A stretch of DNA of 7,560 nucleotides. Source: Phycisphaerales bacterium UBA2396 (GTDB taxonomy: Bacteria; Planctomycetota; Phycisphaerae; Phycisphaerales; UBA1924). Of this stretch, positions 6,186 to 7,560 are shown piece after piece; the stretch's first letter is position 1, and each line of letters begins with the position of its first letter. The translations under genes were made by a program, and so were the position numbers. Where the stretch lies: NCBI GenBank assembly GCA_002343325.1, contig DDSG01000066.1:1-7560 (forward strand), given 5' to 3'. The notes below the pieces were generated by a model. It had not been told where the DNA came from. It ran no database searches and saw only the letters and a list, made by a program, of their open reading frames with translations.

Positions 6186-7560
6186 ATGCCTTTCTACACG
6201 AAGCTCGGCCTGATCCCGCAGAAGCGCCACGTGCAGTTCCGTCGCCCGGACGGGTGTTTGTACTCGGAAGAAGTCTTCGGGACTGAGGGATTCGTCGGGC
6301 CGACGACGACGATGTACCACATCCACCCGCCGACCCAGGTCTATGGGTGGAAGCCGCTGTATTCGACCAAGGTCGAGTATGTCGAGCAGGACATCATGCG
6401 GATGCGCCACGTGATGACGGGCGGGGCGCGGATGGGCGCCAATGGCGACTTCGTGACTGGGCGTGTGGTGCTCTTTGGGAACAACGACTGCGAGATGGCG
6501 GTCTGCAACCCCGCGGAGCAGATGAAGTACCACTACAAGAACGGGCAGGGGGACGAGTGCCTGTTCATCCACTATGGCAGCGGGGTCTGCCACACGATGC
6601 TGGGGACGCTGAAGTTCGGCCCGCGGGATTACCTGGTGATCCCCAAGGGCGTGATCTACACGATCATCTGGGACGAGCGGAAGAACGGCCCGGACGGCAA
6701 GCCCACCGACGGCGGCCCGAGCATCGAGAACACGCCGTTCGGGCGCGTGCTGCTGATCGAAACGACCAACGGGAGCCACATCGGCCCGCCCCCGCGGTAC
6801 GTGAGCAAGGCGAACGGGCAGTTCTTGGAGCATGCGCCGTTTTGCGAGCGTGACATCCGCCTGCCCGAGTTCCCGATGACCTGGGACGAGAAGGGCGACT
6901 TCCCCGTGCGGATCAAGGCTCGGGACCTGGTGCACGAGTACGTGTACCACTATCACCCGCTGGACATCGTCGGCTGGGACGGGTGCTACTACCCCTTCAT
7001 CTTCAACGCGGATGATTTCAGCCCGATCACGGGGAAGCTGCACATGCCCCCGCCGATCCACCAGACGTTCGAGGCGCACAACTTCGTGATCTGCACGTTC
7101 GCACCGCGACTGCTCGACTATCACCCGCAGAGCATCAAGGTGCCGTACAACCACAGCAACCTCGACAGCGACGAGGTGCTGTACTACGTCGACGGAAACT
7201 TCGGCAGCCGCAAGGGCATCGAGATCGGCAGCCTGACGGCCCACCCGCAGGGGATCCCGCACGGGCCACACCCGGGCACGATCGAGGCGAGTCTGACGGC
7301 GACGCACACGCAGGAGCTTGCGGTGATGTGCGACACGTTCCGCCCGCTGCTGCCCACCAAGGCCGCCCTCGATCTGGACGACCCGAAGTACCCCGCGAGC
7401 TGGCAGGGCGAGCATTTCCCCGGCCTGAGCAGCGGGAAGATGCACCTCAACGGCGTGACGGTTCCCCCGACCCACGCGGCGGCCTTCCCGCGCGAGGTGA
7501 ACCCGGTGTCGGTCATCAAGGCGATCCCGGCGGATACCCGCCTCGACGCGCCGACATCGA
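6186..7560 (+). CDS. hmgA: Homogentisate 1,2-dioxygenase (open at window end)
   Basis: This non-haem iron enzyme opens the ring of homogentisate to maleylacetoacetate in tyrosine and phenylalanine degradation. There are 458 codons without a stop to the right edge. The start MPFYTKLGLIPQKRH is the family N-terminus, of the shorter type I recall from Bacteroidetes rather than the Pseudomonas type. The iron site is in NHSNLDSDE and GIPHGPHPG: His323 and His359 are 36 residues apart, as are the human ligands His335 and His371, and His353 matches human His365. At the human Glu341 position (+6) the residue is Asp329, followed by Glu330, so one of these should be the carboxylate ligand. PPPIHQTFEAHNFVICTF (288-305) is a family landmark. 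The family domain seems to end near WQGEHFP (406-412). At least 46 further residues follow, which is unusual. The ATG has GGAGG 5 bases upstream. The gene is divergent from the hydrolase; no other tyrosine catabolism gene is in view. Confidence 0.9.
   Translation, partial: MPFYTKLGLIPQKRHVQFRRPDGCLYSEEVFGTEGFVGPTTTMYHIHPPTQVYGWKPLYSTKVEYVEQDIMRMRHVMTGGARMGANGDFVTGRVVLFGNNDCEMAVCNPAEQMKYHYKNGQGDECLFIHYGSGVCHTMLGTLKFGPRDYLVIPKGVIYTIIWDERKNGPDGKPTDGGPSIENTPFGRVLLIETTNGSHIGPPPRYVSKANGQFLEHAPFCERDIRLPEFPMTWDEKGDFPVRIKARDLVHEYVYHYHPLDIVGWDGCYYPFIFNADDFSPITGKLHMPPPIHQTFEAHNFVICTFAPRLLDYHPQSIKVPYNHSNLDSDEVLYYVDGNFGSRKGIEIGSLTAHPQGIPHGPHPGTIEASLTATHTQELAVMCDTFRPLLPTKAALDLDDPKYPASWQGEHFPGLSSGKMHLNGVTVPPTHAAAFPREVNPVSVIKAIPADTRLDAPTS

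Noticed and set aside
4462..6213. 583-codon open frame on the plus strand
   Set aside because: It is the complement shadow of the lipoprotein hydrolase; Gly/Arg/Glu/Asp-rich with no recognisable domain.
5916..7475. 519-codon open frame on the minus strand
   Set aside because: It is antisense to hmgA, which matches its family along nearly its whole length; the minus-strand product is a His/Val/Arg/Leu-rich shadow.

Overview
The window is GC-rich, densely coded chromosomal DNA from a flagellated Gram-negative-type bacterium. A planctomycete, probably of the Phycisphaerae, fits best. The reasons are a rod gene cluster (flgF, flgG, flgA), a heptose isomerase implying LPS or another heptose-containing glycan, a lipobox lipoprotein, a signal-peptide carbonic anhydrase, and a membrane protein with a CPxC...CPEC zinc ribbon of a kind I associate with Phycisphaerae. 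This placement is inferred from gene content and style, not from a marker gene.

Layout: (1) 1-2143, minus strand: flgF, flgG and the 5' part of flgA, the classical flgF-flgG-flgA order, with flgA running off the left edge. They encode the proximal and distal rod proteins and the periplasmic chaperone for P-ring assembly. A sigma-54-like -24/-12 element lies just upstream of flgF. (2) 2247-3892, plus strand: an exported beta-carbonic anhydrase with a long Ala/Pro/Lys-rich linker, followed 20 bases later by gmhA (sedoheptulose-7-phosphate isomerase). (3) 3880-6078, minus strand: a lipoprotein alpha/beta hydrolase followed 9 bases later by a two-TM zinc-ribbon membrane protein of unknown function. 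The ribbon gene is convergent with gmhA and overlaps its 3' end by 13 bases. (4) 6186 to the right edge, plus strand: homogentisate 1,2-dioxygenase (tyrosine/phenylalanine catabolism), open at the window end and apparently extended at its C-terminus.

The units appear functionally unrelated: motility, CO2/bicarbonate interconversion, envelope sugar synthesis, an envelope hydrolase pair and aromatic catabolism. The most notable non-coding signal is an identical octamer, GGTATCCT, exactly 8 bases before the start codons of both gmhA and the hydrolase gene. Both genes lack a clear Shine-Dalgarno sequence, which suggests leaderless transcription. The other start codons, apart from that of the zinc-ribbon gene, have good Shine-Dalgarno sequences. 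No RNA genes, mobile elements, CRISPR arrays or convincing intrinsic terminators were seen, and no gene-free stretch exceeds about 150 bases. I found no clear evidence of a new multi-gene system; the hydrolase/zinc-ribbon pair is the least explained part.
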